DNA of 64,000 bases. It comes from Saprospiraceae bacterium (GTDB lineage: Bacteria > Bacteroidota > Bacteroidia > Chitinophagales > Saprospiraceae). Numbering within the stretch: position 1 is the first letter of the stretch; every line of letters starts with the position of its first letter. Made by a program: the position numbers and the translations under genes. The stretch is from positions 1 through 64,000 of the forward strand of contig JADKCC010000029.1 in NCBI GenBank assembly GCA_016714785.1, read 5' to 3'. Positions 16,636 to 27,300 of this stretch are shown in pieces. A model generated the notes under the pieces. It saw only the letters and a program-made list of their open reading frames with translations. It was not told the DNA's origin and made no database searches.

Positions 16636-17499
16636 TCACTGTTTAAAATATCTTTTTGTTAATGTCATGGTTCCCCAATGTTTAGGCTTATATTCTACAA
16701 AATAAAATCTTCCAGGAGCTTGTTCAATTTCATAAAATTCGGGCTCTAGTTCCACATGGCCAAGGTTTGAAATTAATCCCCATTTTCCTCCTATTCGAAA
16801 TTTAGCATATTGCGCTTGAATTAAGCTGTTACCTTCTTGTTTGTTTTCAAAGTTTGGAACTATTTCGTCTGCCCAAATTCCTTTTAATCCAATAGAATTA
16901 TAATGAACAAATATATCAAATTTATTATTCTTGATCACAATTACACTTTTGGAGGAAAATGGAATTACATCATCAAAAGTAAAGTCGCTAATTTCATATT
17001 CAGCAGTTGGATCGAATCTTCTTTGATTTTCGAAACCCTTAGTGTTAAGTATCCATTTGTTGCCAACTTTATCAAAAATATCATTTGGTTTAGAAGCATA
17101 TTCAATACCTGTTCCACAATATCCAATTACAATGCCTTCGTTAAGTTTCTTTCCATATCTATCAATAGTTATTCTTTTACCTTTTTTAGTAACAATTGCT
17201 TCATTAAGATTAAAATATCCAATACTATCATATTTTGGTTTAATTAGATATTCGCCTTTATCATTTATAAACCCGTATTTTCCATCTTGTTTTACTGAAG
17301 CTCTGTCCCCAGTGAAAAAGGTTACATTCTCAAACTGAAATGGAATTATTAATTGACCTTCTTCATTGGCATAGCCCCACAAACCATTTTCTGAGATTGG
17401 ATACAAATTTACTTGTTTAAAAGGATAAACATTTCGTTGTGTTTTGCATCCAATTAAAAGCGTCAACAATATAATTATGAGTATTGGTTTGTATGTCAT
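16636..17499 (-). CDS. WG-repeat lipoprotein
   Basis: 287 residues. Lipobox LTLLIGC near residue 18 indicates an outer-membrane or periplasmic lipoprotein. WG-repeat (beta-propeller-like) units follow: GLWGYANEEGQLIIPFQFE, DGKYGFINDKGEYLIKPKY, later GKWGLISNLGHVELEPEF. WG-repeat proteins are widespread in Bacteroidota with largely unknown partners. An attC-like palindrome follows it closely, so it may be the last cassette of the array in this window. Confidence 0.8.
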   Translation of the reverse strand: MTYKPILIIILLTLLIGCKTQRNVYPFKQVNLYPISENGLWGYANEEGQLIIPFQFENVTFFTGDRASVKQDGKYGFINDKGEYLIKPKYDSIGYFNLNEAIVTKKGKRITIDRYGKKLNEGIVIGYCGTGIEYASKPNDIFDKVGNKWILNTKGFENQRRFDPTAEYEISDFTFDDVIPFSSKSVIVIKNNKFDIFVHYNSIGLKGIWADEIVPNFENKQEGNSLIQAQYAKFRIGGKWGLISNLGHVELEPEFYEIEQAPGRFYFVEYKPKHWGTMTLTKRYFKQ

Positions 17500-17895
17500 T
17501 TTTTGCTTTTCATTAGAGACATCTCGTTATCAAACTAACAAAAAATCCAGTAAATTTCTTGCTTTTCTGAAAAATGAATTCATTATTGAAAAAGTATTTA
17601 AAGTCATCTTGAAATTTTATTCGACTACACAAATATATGATTCCTTCTTCAATGGTGCAAATTTATTATTCTTACCCAATGATAAGGCGATACTGCAAAT
17701 CTATGGACTAGCATTTTAGTCGTGATATTGAGCCCAACCTTGTATAGGGAGCAAGATATCAATAGGTCAAAAATAAGCATGAACTTTCAACAAACATTTG
17801 CCAATCTACACTAATGAAGAAATATAGCCAAAAGAGTACAAAAAATACAAGTTTTGTCATAACAGAATCCAAAATAGCTAAATTTCCAATAAAAA
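17500..17895. other. Intergenic stretch between divergent genes, nothing recognised
   Basis: AT-rich sequence between the WG-repeat gene and the plus-strand T9SS gene. Only a short plus-strand frame (17444-17719) is open and it has no recognisable features. Confidence 0.3.
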
Positions 17896-17926
17896 TTTGT
17901 GTTTATACTAATAAACAGTAAATTTG
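17896..17926 (+). promoter_or_regulatory. Sigma-ABfr-type promoter for the T9SS gene at 18050
   Basis: TTTG at 17896-17899, a 19-bp spacer, and TAAATTTG at 17919-17926 fit the Bacteroidota -33 TTTG / -7 TAnnTTTG consensus. It would give a leader of about 115 nt. Confidence 0.6.
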
Positions 17927-18049
17927 CCTGATAAAATCATATTTCATAAAATGATCGTGAATCTATCTTACTCAGTTGTCTATTTTCATGTTAATTTTAT
18001 ATGACCTTAATAACAGACACTAAGATAGTGTACAACAAAACTTACCTTT

Positions 18050-20344
18050 ATGAAAACAATAATTTACATCTTTGCCATTATAGCACTTTTTGCTACAGAC
18101 GTGTGTGCAATCCACATTATAGGGTCAACAACCCAATACAAAATAGAAGTTAGCGCAAATGGAACTTTCAACCTGACAGGAAAAATCATTGTTTACAGAG
18201 ATGCCAAATCTAATGGAGCCCCGCTTGACAATCCATTGGAAATAGGCATTTATCAAAAAATAGGGTTAGATTGGAAGTTTTATAAATCTATAAACGGTAT
18301 AATAATGGATACTTTAATTACGACTAAAGATCCTAAAAATACAAAATATTGTGTACAGACATTGCGACAATATGAAAAAGGTATATATCCATTCTCCGTG
18401 TCATTACCTCAGATAAATGGTGAATATATGGTGGCATATCAGCGGTGTTGTAGAGTGGAAAATATAACCAATATGTTAAACTCAGGAGAACAAGGTAGTG
18501 CAGTAGGATTTATAATAACAGAAGAAGGTCAAAAAGTTAATAACGTTTCGCCTGCAATAAAAGAAGATTTTTTCTCGCCATTAGAAATTGGCAAAAAAAA
18601 CTATATTAATTTTAATCACAAAGATGAAGACCAGGATAAAGTAGCCTATAGCTTGAACGCTCCATTTAACGGAGGTGGTACCGATGGCGCTACCACACCA
18701 GGCAGTCCTATTTCATGCTCAGGTGTAACTCCAAAACCAAGTAATTGTTTGCCACCTTATGACCAAATAAAGTATGCCAACGATTATTCAGCACTCAATC
18801 CTTTTGGTAACAATGTTATTGCTTCATTCGATCAAAATAGTGGTCAATATGAAGTTACACCCAGCATACAAGGTTACTTTGCCATAGGTTTAAAAATGGA
18901 GGAATATCGTGATGGCAAATTACTATCTATCAACTTTTTGGACATGGTAACATTTGCTATAGTTGAACCTTCAATCATTTATAAGGCTTATGGTGTAAGG
19001 TATTACGACAAAAACCAAAATGCAGTAAAAGATCTAGATGAAATTAATATTAATATTCCTGTAAAACTTGACAAATCGTATTGTGAATTATTCTATTCAG
19101 AAATGGGAAGATGGGATGCAAATTTATATCTTGATTCATCTTACATGATAGCATCATCTGATTCACTTTGGGTCATAAACGCACCGAATGGCAATCTGTT
19201 AATAAACGCATCATCCATTGCGGGTGATAGTATCTTATTGGATATACCTATGATTCCTGTTAATGCTACTACTCACAGGTTGTCAAATGATTTGTACATA
19301 AGTAATCCTAGATGTAATGAAGATGTCACATTAAATATAGTTCTAAACAATACGGGAAGCGTCAAAATCACTTCAAATGTAATTCTAAAACTAGACAGTT
19401 TGGTGAAATTTTATAATGCAGAAGGAAATCCATTTAGTTTAGATAGTATCATTATTTGGAAAGATATAACATTAGATATTTTTGAAGAAAGGAAATTGCA
19501 AGTTTATATTAAGATGCCAAACGAAACACATACTGGCAAAGTGTTAAACTTTATTTTGCAATGCAATAATGCAGCAGATAGTACCATCGTTAGTAACCAT
19601 AGTTTGAATACTGTTGTCAGATGTTCATTCGATCCTAATGACAAACTGAGTTATCCCGAGAGAGATCTCCAAAAGTTGACCAAGCCAGATGAGAATATTT
19701 ATTACACTATCAGATTTCAAAATTTAGGAAATGATTATGCTGAAGATATTTATATAAATGATAATATAGCTAGTATTCTTGATTTAAGTACCTTTAAAGT
19801 ATTAGAATCTAGTCATCCATGTACTTGGACGTTAAATGCAAATGGGCTTCTAAAAGTTGAATATAAAAACATAAAATTGCCTACAGACAAAACCAGTATC
19901 ATTGAAAGTCAAGGTTATTTTATGTTTAGGATTAAACCCATACCCAATTTATTAGAAGGCCAACAAATAAACAATTCTGCATCCATAGTTTTTGATAAAA
20001 ACAATCCCATTTACACGCATTTCACATTAAATACAATCAGTTATTTTATAAAAGATGATATCATCAAAACACAACAAGTAAAAGAAGTAAATACTGAAAC
20101 TAATATATATTTAGCCCCCAATCCTGCATATAATGATCGTTTCAAAATAATAAATACTGACTACTGGAATGCAAGTGATATAAAAGTCCACATTTACAAT
20201 AAAAATGGCCAATTAATCAAAGAAGTGAATACAAAGTATAACACAGACATCAGTGCCAACGGCCTTATTGATGATGTTTATTTGATTCACTTGCAAGAAG
20301 GCAGTAAACTTATCAAATCGATGAAACTGGTTATCACCCATTAA
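18050..20344 (+). CDS. Secreted T9SS protein with DUF7619-type repeat domain
   Basis: 764 residues. Signal peptide IIYIFAIIALFATDVCA. The N-terminal half (HIIGSTTQYKIEVSANGTFN ... VAYQRCCRVENITN) matches the start shared by many gliding/T9SS-exported Bacteroidota proteins. Residues about 525-665 (CSFDPNDKLSYPERD, IYYTIRFQNLGNDYAEDI, NNSASIVFDKNNPIYTH) form the DUF7619 conserved domain. The C-terminus (YLAPNPAYNDRFKI ... VHIYNKNGQLIKEV ... DVYLIHLQEG) is a T9SS type A sorting domain. It is exported through T9SS and attached to the cell surface or released; specific function unknown. Confidence 0.85.
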   Translation: MKTIIYIFAIIALFATDVCAIHIIGSTTQYKIEVSANGTFNLTGKIIVYRDAKSNGAPLDNPLEIGIYQKIGLDWKFYKSINGIIMDTLITTKDPKNTKYCVQTLRQYEKGIYPFSVSLPQINGEYMVAYQRCCRVENITNMLNSGEQGSAVGFIITEEGQKVNNVSPAIKEDFFSPLEIGKKNYINFNHKDEDQDKVAYSLNAPFNGGGTDGATTPGSPISCSGVTPKPSNCLPPYDQIKYANDYSALNPFGNNVIASFDQNSGQYEVTPSIQGYFAIGLKMEEYRDGKLLSINFLDMVTFAIVEPSIIYKAYGVRYYDKNQNAVKDLDEININIPVKLDKSYCELFYSEMGRWDANLYLDSSYMIASSDSLWVINAPNGNLLINASSIAGDSILLDIPMIPVNATTHRLSNDLYISNPRCNEDVTLNIVLNNTGSVKITSNVILKLDSLVKFYNAEGNPFSLDSIIIWKDITLDIFEERKLQVYIKMPNETHTGKVLNFILQCNNAADSTIVSNHSLNTVVRCSFDPNDKLSYPERDLQKLTKPDENIYYTIRFQNLGNDYAEDIYINDNIASILDLSTFKVLESSHPCTWTLNANGLLKVEYKNIKLPTDKTSIIESQGYFMFRIKPIPNLLEGQQINNSASIVFDKNNPIYTHFTLNTISYFIKDDIIKTQQVKEVNTETNIYLAPNPAYNDRFKIINTDYWNASDIKVHIYNKNGQLIKEVNTKYNTDISANGLIDDVYLIHLQEGSKLIKSMKLVITH

Positions 20345-20464
20345 ATATCCTTGAGGCAGGTTTGAACCTCAGGAAACATATTTTACACTTCTTTTACACT
20401 CATTTACAATTTAAATGCCCAATATTGGCAAAAACATCTTTCCTTTGATCCAAAATAGAAAGAT

Positions 20465-22225
20465 ATGTGGATGAACCAATGGAAATATGTATTGTACTGT
20501 GGCATCATTTTTTTCTTGTCAGCTTGTGGCACGAACAAAAATAATCAAACTATGATTCCCTCTTCTTTAGAAAATGATGGCATCACAAAGGTACGTGCAT
20601 CCATCGTGCAAAAGCTGAAAGAACTAGACCACAAACCTGTAGAAGAAAGATTAGCACTGTACAAAAAACTAAAAAAAGAAAGTCCCGATGCCTATAATTT
20701 CGAGAATGAAGATGAACTCACCATGTATGGTTATGGATTTTTGTGGGCAGATAAAATAGATGATGCCTTCGCTGTATTTCAATTGATTGTAGATGAATTT
20801 GGTTCGGCCAATTCTTATGACAGTCTCGCAGAAGCCTATCTCAAAAAAGGAAATAGGGACGCATCATTGGCAAATTATGAAAAATCATTGGCTATGAATC
20901 CTGACAACTTTAATGCCGAAGACCAAATAGCATTGATCAAACATCCTGAGATAAAAACACTGACTCCTGCCGAGAAATTTACAAAAATATATTCCGCCGA
21001 AGCGTACAAAGCCGACTTAGATCAACTAGGCAAATCACTACTGAAAATCCATCCGAATGCACTCAAATTTATATCTCAAAAAGACTTTAATAATAATGTA
21101 GAAAAAGCCAAATCAGAGATCACCGATAAGACCACTTTTGGCGAGTTTTCTTATATCTGCAACACAATCATAGCCAGTGTCCATTGCTCCCACACGGGCA
21201 TGGGCGGCTTTTATCCCGAACATGAGATGTTGCCCATCTCTCATTTATTTCCGCTACAGACAAGATGGATTGACAATCGTTTATACGTCATAGATCCGCT
21301 CAACAATAGCAATCAAGTAAAGACCAAGGACGAAATATTGAGCATCAATGGCGTCGCAGCAGCAACCATTATAAACGATATCTATCAACATATACCTGCA
21401 CAAGGCTATGTCAAAACGACCAAAAATCATGTGTTTAATAAATTCTCATCGAGTATGATACCTTACGCGCTTGGTTTGCCAGAAACTTATTCCATTACCG
21501 TGAAAGGCCATAAAAATCCTATTGTTTTGCACAAAGCAGAAAAATTATTAAGCCCTTATTGGGATTATTTGCAATATTGTCAAGATCAATTGTGTATTGA
21601 ATATATGGATGATAAAAAGACTGCATTGATGACCATTGAATCATTTAACTATTATTCGTGGAACAATTTGCAAGTTTTTGTTGATTTTGTTGATCAAAAC
21701 TTTAAAGAAATGGAAGATAAAGGCATCAAAAATCTCATCATTGATGTGCGTTTCAATGGTGGTGGCTCTCAATCAGCAGCCATTCATTTACTAAAATATT
21801 TGGTTGACAAACCATTCACCTATTACTCCAAAGCTGAATACGCAGGCAAAATAGGAAAAGCAGAAGGGGAAGAACTCATCCATCCCGTGGCGAATGGATA
21901 TAAAGGGAAGGTCCTATTTTTGATAGACGGCATTGGCAATTCCACTACAGGACACTTTATGTCATTGGTCAAAGTCATGAAACTTGGCACCATCATCGGC
22001 GAAGAATTGGGTTCCAATCAGTTTTGCTCCGCAGGTTCCACCAGTTGCCGACTAAAAAACACCAAACTCAGTTACTACGTAGCCAACAATACACACATAT
22101 CTACAGCCACATCGCTCCCTGATGAAAAAGGCATCCTACCCGACCATTATGTCCATCAGAGCATTGACGATGTTATCAATCGAAAAGATGTGGTGAAGGA
22201 ATTTGCTTTGGGGCTTTTGAAATGA
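20465..22225 (+). CDS. TPR-containing S41 peptidase lipoprotein
   Basis: 586 residues. Lipobox FFLSAC gives a lipidated Cys near residue 21. Residues about 80-155 hold TPR-like helices (GYGFLWADKIDDAFAVFQLI, SYDSLAEAYLKKGNRDASL, NYEKSLAMNPDNFNAE). An S41 tail-protease core follows: SVHCSHTGMGG, a PDZ-like segment with EILSINGVAA, NLIIDVRFNGGGSQSAA, and DGIGNSTTGHFMSLVK with the catalytic-Ser-type GNSTTG. A Lys may come from the later GEELGSNQF region but is not obvious. Periplasmic, outer-membrane-anchored protease. The next gene starts 7 bp downstream, so they are probably co-transcribed. Confidence 0.85.
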   Translation: MWMNQWKYVLYCGIIFFLSACGTNKNNQTMIPSSLENDGITKVRASIVQKLKELDHKPVEERLALYKKLKKESPDAYNFENEDELTMYGYGFLWADKIDDAFAVFQLIVDEFGSANSYDSLAEAYLKKGNRDASLANYEKSLAMNPDNFNAEDQIALIKHPEIKTLTPAEKFTKIYSAEAYKADLDQLGKSLLKIHPNALKFISQKDFNNNVEKAKSEITDKTTFGEFSYICNTIIASVHCSHTGMGGFYPEHEMLPISHLFPLQTRWIDNRLYVIDPLNNSNQVKTKDEILSINGVAAATIINDIYQHIPAQGYVKTTKNHVFNKFSSSMIPYALGLPETYSITVKGHKNPIVLHKAEKLLSPYWDYLQYCQDQLCIEYMDDKKTALMTIESFNYYSWNNLQVFVDFVDQNFKEMEDKGIKNLIIDVRFNGGGSQSAAIHLLKYLVDKPFTYYSKAEYAGKIGKAEGEELIHPVANGYKGKVLFLIDGIGNSTTGHFMSLVKVMKLGTIIGEELGSNQFCSAGSTSCRLKNTKLSYYVANNTHISTATSLPDEKGILPDHYVHQSIDDVINRKDVVKEFALGLLK

Positions 22226-22231
22226 TTTGAT

Positions 22232-22849
22232 ATGAAAAAGAGTTTACTTTATACCATTTTTTTACTGAATTTCATAGTAGTAAATGCACAACATTCTGAT
22301 GTAACAACACAGTCCGAGCCAATTAAACAGCCTTACAAATTGATCATTCCAAAAGGATGGACTACGGAACAGTTTCCTATACCCATAGGCTTTGCCCCCG
22401 AAATTCCTTATGTTGGAACGGAAGATATCAGATTTGCTCCAAGATGGTCGGATGCAAGTAGTGATGAATATTGGACGTATGCATTTTTGTGGTTTCTGGA
22501 TGGTGATCAAAATATAGATGCTGGCACCATCGAACATCACTTACAATCTTATTACACAGGATTAATCAAAGTGAACAATGATCATAACGAAAATACTAAA
22601 GTATCTATCGTGACTACTTCTTTTATTCTTAAAAAATCGACAAACAACGATCAAAAGACATTTTCGGGTACTATTGAAATGGATGATTACAAGAATGGTA
22701 AACCTATCACACTTCACTGTATGGTTCATGTAAGAAGTTGTCTTGATGAGGATAAAACCGCTATATTCTTTGAATTAAGTCCCAAATCATTCCACGATAA
22801 CCTGTGGGTGACATTGGAAGATATATGGTTGAATTTTAGTTGTTGGTAG
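22232..22849 (+). CDS. Small secreted protein, unknown
   Basis: 205 residues with signal peptide MKKSLLYTIFLLNFIVVNA. The mature part starts with PYKLIIPKGWTTEQFPIPI and has one conserved-looking block, RFAPRWSDASSDEYWTYAFL. Seven bases after the S41 gene, so it is likely translated from the same transcript. No domain is recognised; periplasmic or surface location is inferred. Confidence 0.75.
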   Translation: MKKSLLYTIFLLNFIVVNAQHSDVTTQSEPIKQPYKLIIPKGWTTEQFPIPIGFAPEIPYVGTEDIRFAPRWSDASSDEYWTYAFLWFLDGDQNIDAGTIEHHLQSYYTGLIKVNNDHNENTKVSIVTTSFILKKSTNNDQKTFSGTIEMDDYKNGKPITLHCMVHVRSCLDEDKTAIFFELSPKSFHDNLWVTLEDIWLNFSCW

Positions 22850-22958
22850 ATCTGCAATAAGTTTCCATTTTACCCTCACTAAAGTTTTTAACCATTCAAT
22901 CATTTCCAATGTTATGTTTTACCGTTGCTATTGCCACATCAAAAATAAATATAGAAAA

Positions 22959-23909
22959 ATGATAAAAGTATTAATTGTATGTTTAACGCTGATCGTGTCG
23001 CAAACTTATGCGCAAGATACAATGATCAGGCAAATTCTTTGGACGGCAGACTGGAGTCCCAATGGAAAATATATCGCTATCGGCGGCAATCTTGACACGC
23101 TACAGCTATATCAATCAAAAAACCTGCAACATTACAAATCCATTCCGATGGGCAATACCATCACTTGTGTCAAATGGCATCCTACTCAAAATGTGCTCGC
23201 AGTAGGGACACAAATGTCAAAGGACAAGGTTTGTTTGTTGTTTCTTGATACAGGCAAAAAAATTGAATTGACAGGTATTTCCACTGACGGAGCAAGGGGC
23301 ATCGATTGGAACTTCAATGGTGAATATCTTGCAGTGGCAGACAATGATGGTCAGATTGCTATTTTTGACGTAAATGGACATCTTGTCAGCAAAATAAATC
23401 ATGAGAATACTAAAGGCATCACAGGTATCGACTGGCATCCAACAAAAAATATCTTTATTACAGTGGGCGACAAAATTCGGATCTTTGATATCGAAGGTAC
23501 TTTATTAAAGACTATCATGCATCGCAAAGAAGCTACCTTACTTCTGAGTGTGGCATGGCATCCATCGGGATCATTTTTTGCTACGGGCGATTATGGCGAT
23601 GATCAGGAAGGCTATCAATCTTTGCTCCAGTTTTGGACAGCTAATGGTGACTTGATCATGACCAATGATACCAGCAAAGGGGAATACCGAAATCTACGAT
23701 GGAACCATAAAGGTACCAAGCTGGCAACCGCAAGTGATGCCTTGAGACTCTGGGATGCCAAAGGAAATCTCATAGCTGACGGTGCATCCGATGATTATTT
23801 ATGGGGATTGTCATGGAACAAAAAAGGGCATCGAATCGTCACATCCAGCATCCGTCAGGAAGTCATCATTTGGGACGACAACGCAAAGAGAAAACAGAAA
23901 TTAGATTGA
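22959..23909 (+). CDS. Secreted WD40-repeat protein
   Basis: 316 residues from the ATG at 22959 (MIKVLIVCLTLIVSQTYA, signal peptide); the longer frame from 22914 adds 15 unlikely residues. At least six WD40-type units are visible (ILWTADWSPNGKYIAIGG, TCVKWHPTQNVLAVGT, RGIDWNFNGEYLAVAD, TGIDWHPTKNIFITVG, SVAWHPSGSFFATGD, GLSWNKKGHRIVTSS). It should fold as a seven-bladed propeller acting as a periplasmic or surface interaction scaffold. It lies 110 bp after the previous gene. Confidence 0.85.
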   Translation: MIKVLIVCLTLIVSQTYAQDTMIRQILWTADWSPNGKYIAIGGNLDTLQLYQSKNLQHYKSIPMGNTITCVKWHPTQNVLAVGTQMSKDKVCLLFLDTGKKIELTGISTDGARGIDWNFNGEYLAVADNDGQIAIFDVNGHLVSKINHENTKGITGIDWHPTKNIFITVGDKIRIFDIEGTLLKTIMHRKEATLLLSVAWHPSGSFFATGDYGDDQEGYQSLLQFWTANGDLIMTNDTSKGEYRNLRWNHKGTKLATASDALRLWDAKGNLIADGASDDYLWGLSWNKKGHRIVTSSIRQEVIIWDDNAKRKQKLD

Positions 23910-24072
23910 AATGCAAATAAACAGTCCTATGATAATAGGCAATAAAGGATGTGTGGGGGAATAAGTACTGACAATGGGAATAGATGATACAAGTATAATT
24001 ATGGACATCGCCAATATGATGTCACCAAAGATTAAAACATAAACAAGCGACTTAAAAAAATACCGACTAACA

Positions 24073-24177
24073 GGAATTCTATACTCGTTAAGGGAAGTTT
24101 TATACTCGATTAGGGAAGTTCCATACTTGCTAACACAAATTCCATACTTGCTGAAGGCAATTCCTTACTTTTTGATA
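24073..24177. repeat. Second 21-bp tandem repeat array, 5 units
   Basis: Five units of exactly 21 bp with consensus GRARTTCYATACTYGYTAAGG (given as pattern) run from 24073 to 24177, e.g. GAAGTTCCATACTTGCTAAC. The same period as the array at 11255-11504 but a different sequence. A plus-strand frame reads seven-residue units (EVLYSIR, EVPYLLT, QIPYLLK). The rest of 23910-24255 shows no gene. Confidence 0.8.
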
Positions 24178-24255
24178 AATTTTTATAGAAGTTATTTTTA
24201 GTATGAATCTAAATAATCAAATAATTGTGTGTTTACCTAAGAAATTAAACCTCAC

Positions 24256-24297
24256 CAAAAAAAAAATCCACTTCCCAATTTGACTTAGGAAGTGGAT
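24256..24297 (-). terminator. Rho-independent terminator of the giant T9SS gene
   Basis: Arms ATCCACTTCC (24266-24275) and GGAAGTGGAT (24288-24297) with a 12-base loop; on the minus strand the stem is followed by a run of ten T. It lies 44 bp after the stop codon at 24341. Confidence 0.9.
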
Positions 24298-24340
24298 CTA
24301 TAATTAACTAAAACTATCCGTTATCTATATCTCACATAGA

Positions 24341-27300
24341 TTACTCGACGATGATCATTTTCTTAGTAGCTGTGAAGTCACCGCTTACTAATGTGTAGTA
24401 AAGTACACCACTTACACCTAATTGCTCTTTGGTGAATACTTCACTGTTCAAGCCTTTTGCTGCGTCGATGTTTCTTACTGATACAACTTTTCCAGTTACA
24501 TCATATACACTCAAGGTTGCTGTTGCAGCCTCTGACATATTGAAGCTTACTGTTGTTTGACCTTTGAATGGGTTTGGCTCGTTTTGGAACAACTCGATAC
24601 TTGCTACCGGTGCTGTTCTTACACTCAAGCTTACATTGCCTACTTTAAGATCACTGTTGTATGACTCTGCTCTCGTTACATCTGAATTCATTGTGATCAT
24701 TTCACTTACGTTCATCGCTTTGTTAGCTTTTACTACCAATGTGAATAATACTTCTCCTTCAGTTGCATTGACTGCTTCGTTGGATGCATAAGACATAGTC
24801 AATACACCATTTTCTAATACTCCTACGTTGCTTGCTGTTACTTCTAACGAAACCACTGTTGATACCTACGAAGCTTGCGCCATCAAGGTTCATGGTATAT
24901 TGGAATCCTGCTACATCGTTGAAGTTTGCTGCTGTTACTGGTATTTCTACTACTTCGCCTGCTGCTACTGCTGCATCAGCTACACTCATTGCTACATTGT
25001 TGTTGCTTCTAGCTTCTACGGTTGGGTTGTTGATATTTGTTGTTACGTTGCCGTTTACATCTCCTATCTTAACTGCTACGAAGTCATAACTTGGATTAGG
25101 ATTGATAAATGTCGCCATGACATTTTCTTTGTAAGGGAATGGATCTGTATTGTCCATCACTTGATTTTTGATTGGGAATCTCCAGCTAGAATTATTGCTA
25201 TATCCATTGGTCACTCCTAGTATCAATTTTCTAATTTCTGTTAAGTCGCTGGCGGTTACCTTTCCGTCATTGTTTGCATCTGCGGCTATCAGTTTGTATG
25301 GACTATTCATTGCTTGTAATCCTAATATGTGTCTTTGGATGATAACTAAGTCCAACGTACTTACTCCATTGATATCATCGCCATCCTTTTGTGCTTTAAG
25401 GTCGGTATCTACTATGATTTCCATGGCATAATTACCACTCTCATCGGTCATATCTACTCTTGGATAATCAGGCAGTGCTGCACTTGCTATAATTTTGGTA
25501 TTCATTACACCTCTATTATCTTCAGTCGCTATTGTACCAGAAACTTTTGATCCGTTACCACCACCTCTTACGTCAAGTACTACTGTACAGTAATCGGTAT
25601 TCCATGCTTCATCCCATACATCTACATTCACATTGTAACTACCTGCTGCAGTCCATACTTTTCCTGCACTTCTTGCTGATGGTAACCATTTGTATGCTTT
25701 ACCTTGTGCATATTCTGCTGCTGTTGCATTGACACTTCCGTTTGCTCCTGCTTTGTAGAAATGCTCCTCATTTACTCTTGAGTATATCGGTGCTACGCCG
25801 TCAAATGTAAAGTACAATTTAGACTGTGGTGAACAGTTGTCAAAAGCACCTTTGTCAAAGTCTTTTGCCCACAATTCTACCATTGCTGGTGTTCCTTGCA
25901 TTAACGCTGTACTGATGCTTACACAGTATGGTGTTGGTGCCTTTTTGTCCACTACCATTACTGTACTCTCACACTGATCTACGTTACCACATCCGTCTGT
26001 TACTTTCCACAATACTTTGTGGCTGATATTCTCTGCATTTAAGATAAACGCTGTTGCGCCTGTTCCTACTGGTACTTTCACTGTCTCGCCGCTTGCTTTC
26101 GTTGGCTTAAGGTATGTTACATACACTAAGTCTGCCAATGGTGCATTCGGGTGTTGGTTTTGTAATGCCGTCCATACTGGGTTTGGTACGCCTGCTATCA
26201 ATCTTGTCTGTGGTACCCAGATACCATTCCATGATTTGTTCACAAAGCTTGATGCCAATCTGTCAACTGTACCATCTGCCCAACCGTCAAAGAACATTTG
26301 CCATTTGATCCAGCTCTCATCTGCACATACTAACGCGTCTGATGCTGATGCTTCCAATGCTACTTGTGCCTCACAGCCTCCGTTTGGATTTTGTGTGTTT
26401 GGCGTTGCTGCAAACATTTGGTTGGTACATGTCAATACTGGTGCGATATCGTCTTTGTATGTATAGTAGTGTACGAATCCACCCAATGTGTTTTGTCCCG
26501 TAGGTGCACACCAGTTGATATAAGTATATTCTACTCTCCATTTTTTACATGCGCCATCCTCGAATAAGAATGTATCTATCTTGATATTCTCTCCTACGAT
26601 GTCACACTGTCCGTAATTTACGATTGGTTTTTTGATCGTTGGATTGCTCGCATCTCTCGCATCATCCAATGTAAAGCTACACTTATCCCATACAGTCGTT
26701 TGGTTGTTTTGTGCAAACGTTACGGTAAATGGTGCTGTGATGGTCGTTACGGTGATGTGTTGTACACACTTCACTTCTACGGTACCTTTCTTAACGGTAA
26801 ATGTTCTTCTTACTGTGCCTGAATTACATACTTCGTTGTAACCTGGCAATAAGATATCTCTATAAGAGATCGCCAAGTTGCTACATAAGTCATACGCTTT
26901 AGGGTATCCTGTCATCGTTAGATTTACACTTGATACTTCTGTGTCAACTCCTACACTTAGGTTCAACTCCATGTCACACGTTACTGTTACATCTGGTGGG
27001 CATACTAACTGTGGTGCCAATTTGTTCTCCACTCTCACGGTTACCCATGTGGTGTTATAATTGTCCTTCATACCATTGATGATTAAGTTATCACCATAGA
27101 TACCGTTCATATTACCATCATCCCATACTCTCAACTCTACATCATGTAAGCCATAAGACTCTCCTGCTGGAATATCCTCACAACAGAATTTTACAAACTC
27201 TCCATTGTCGGTATCCAAATTGCCTAAGATCGCATCAAAGTTACTATCTTCCTGGGTGGAACCATACGCCTGGATTGTTTGGCAATTGCTGTAAGAAGTT

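Noticed and set aside
24564..26841. Plus-strand frames of 60-149 codons
   Set aside because: Antisense to the giant T9SS gene; compositions are low-complexity Cys/Ser/Leu typical of reverse frames.
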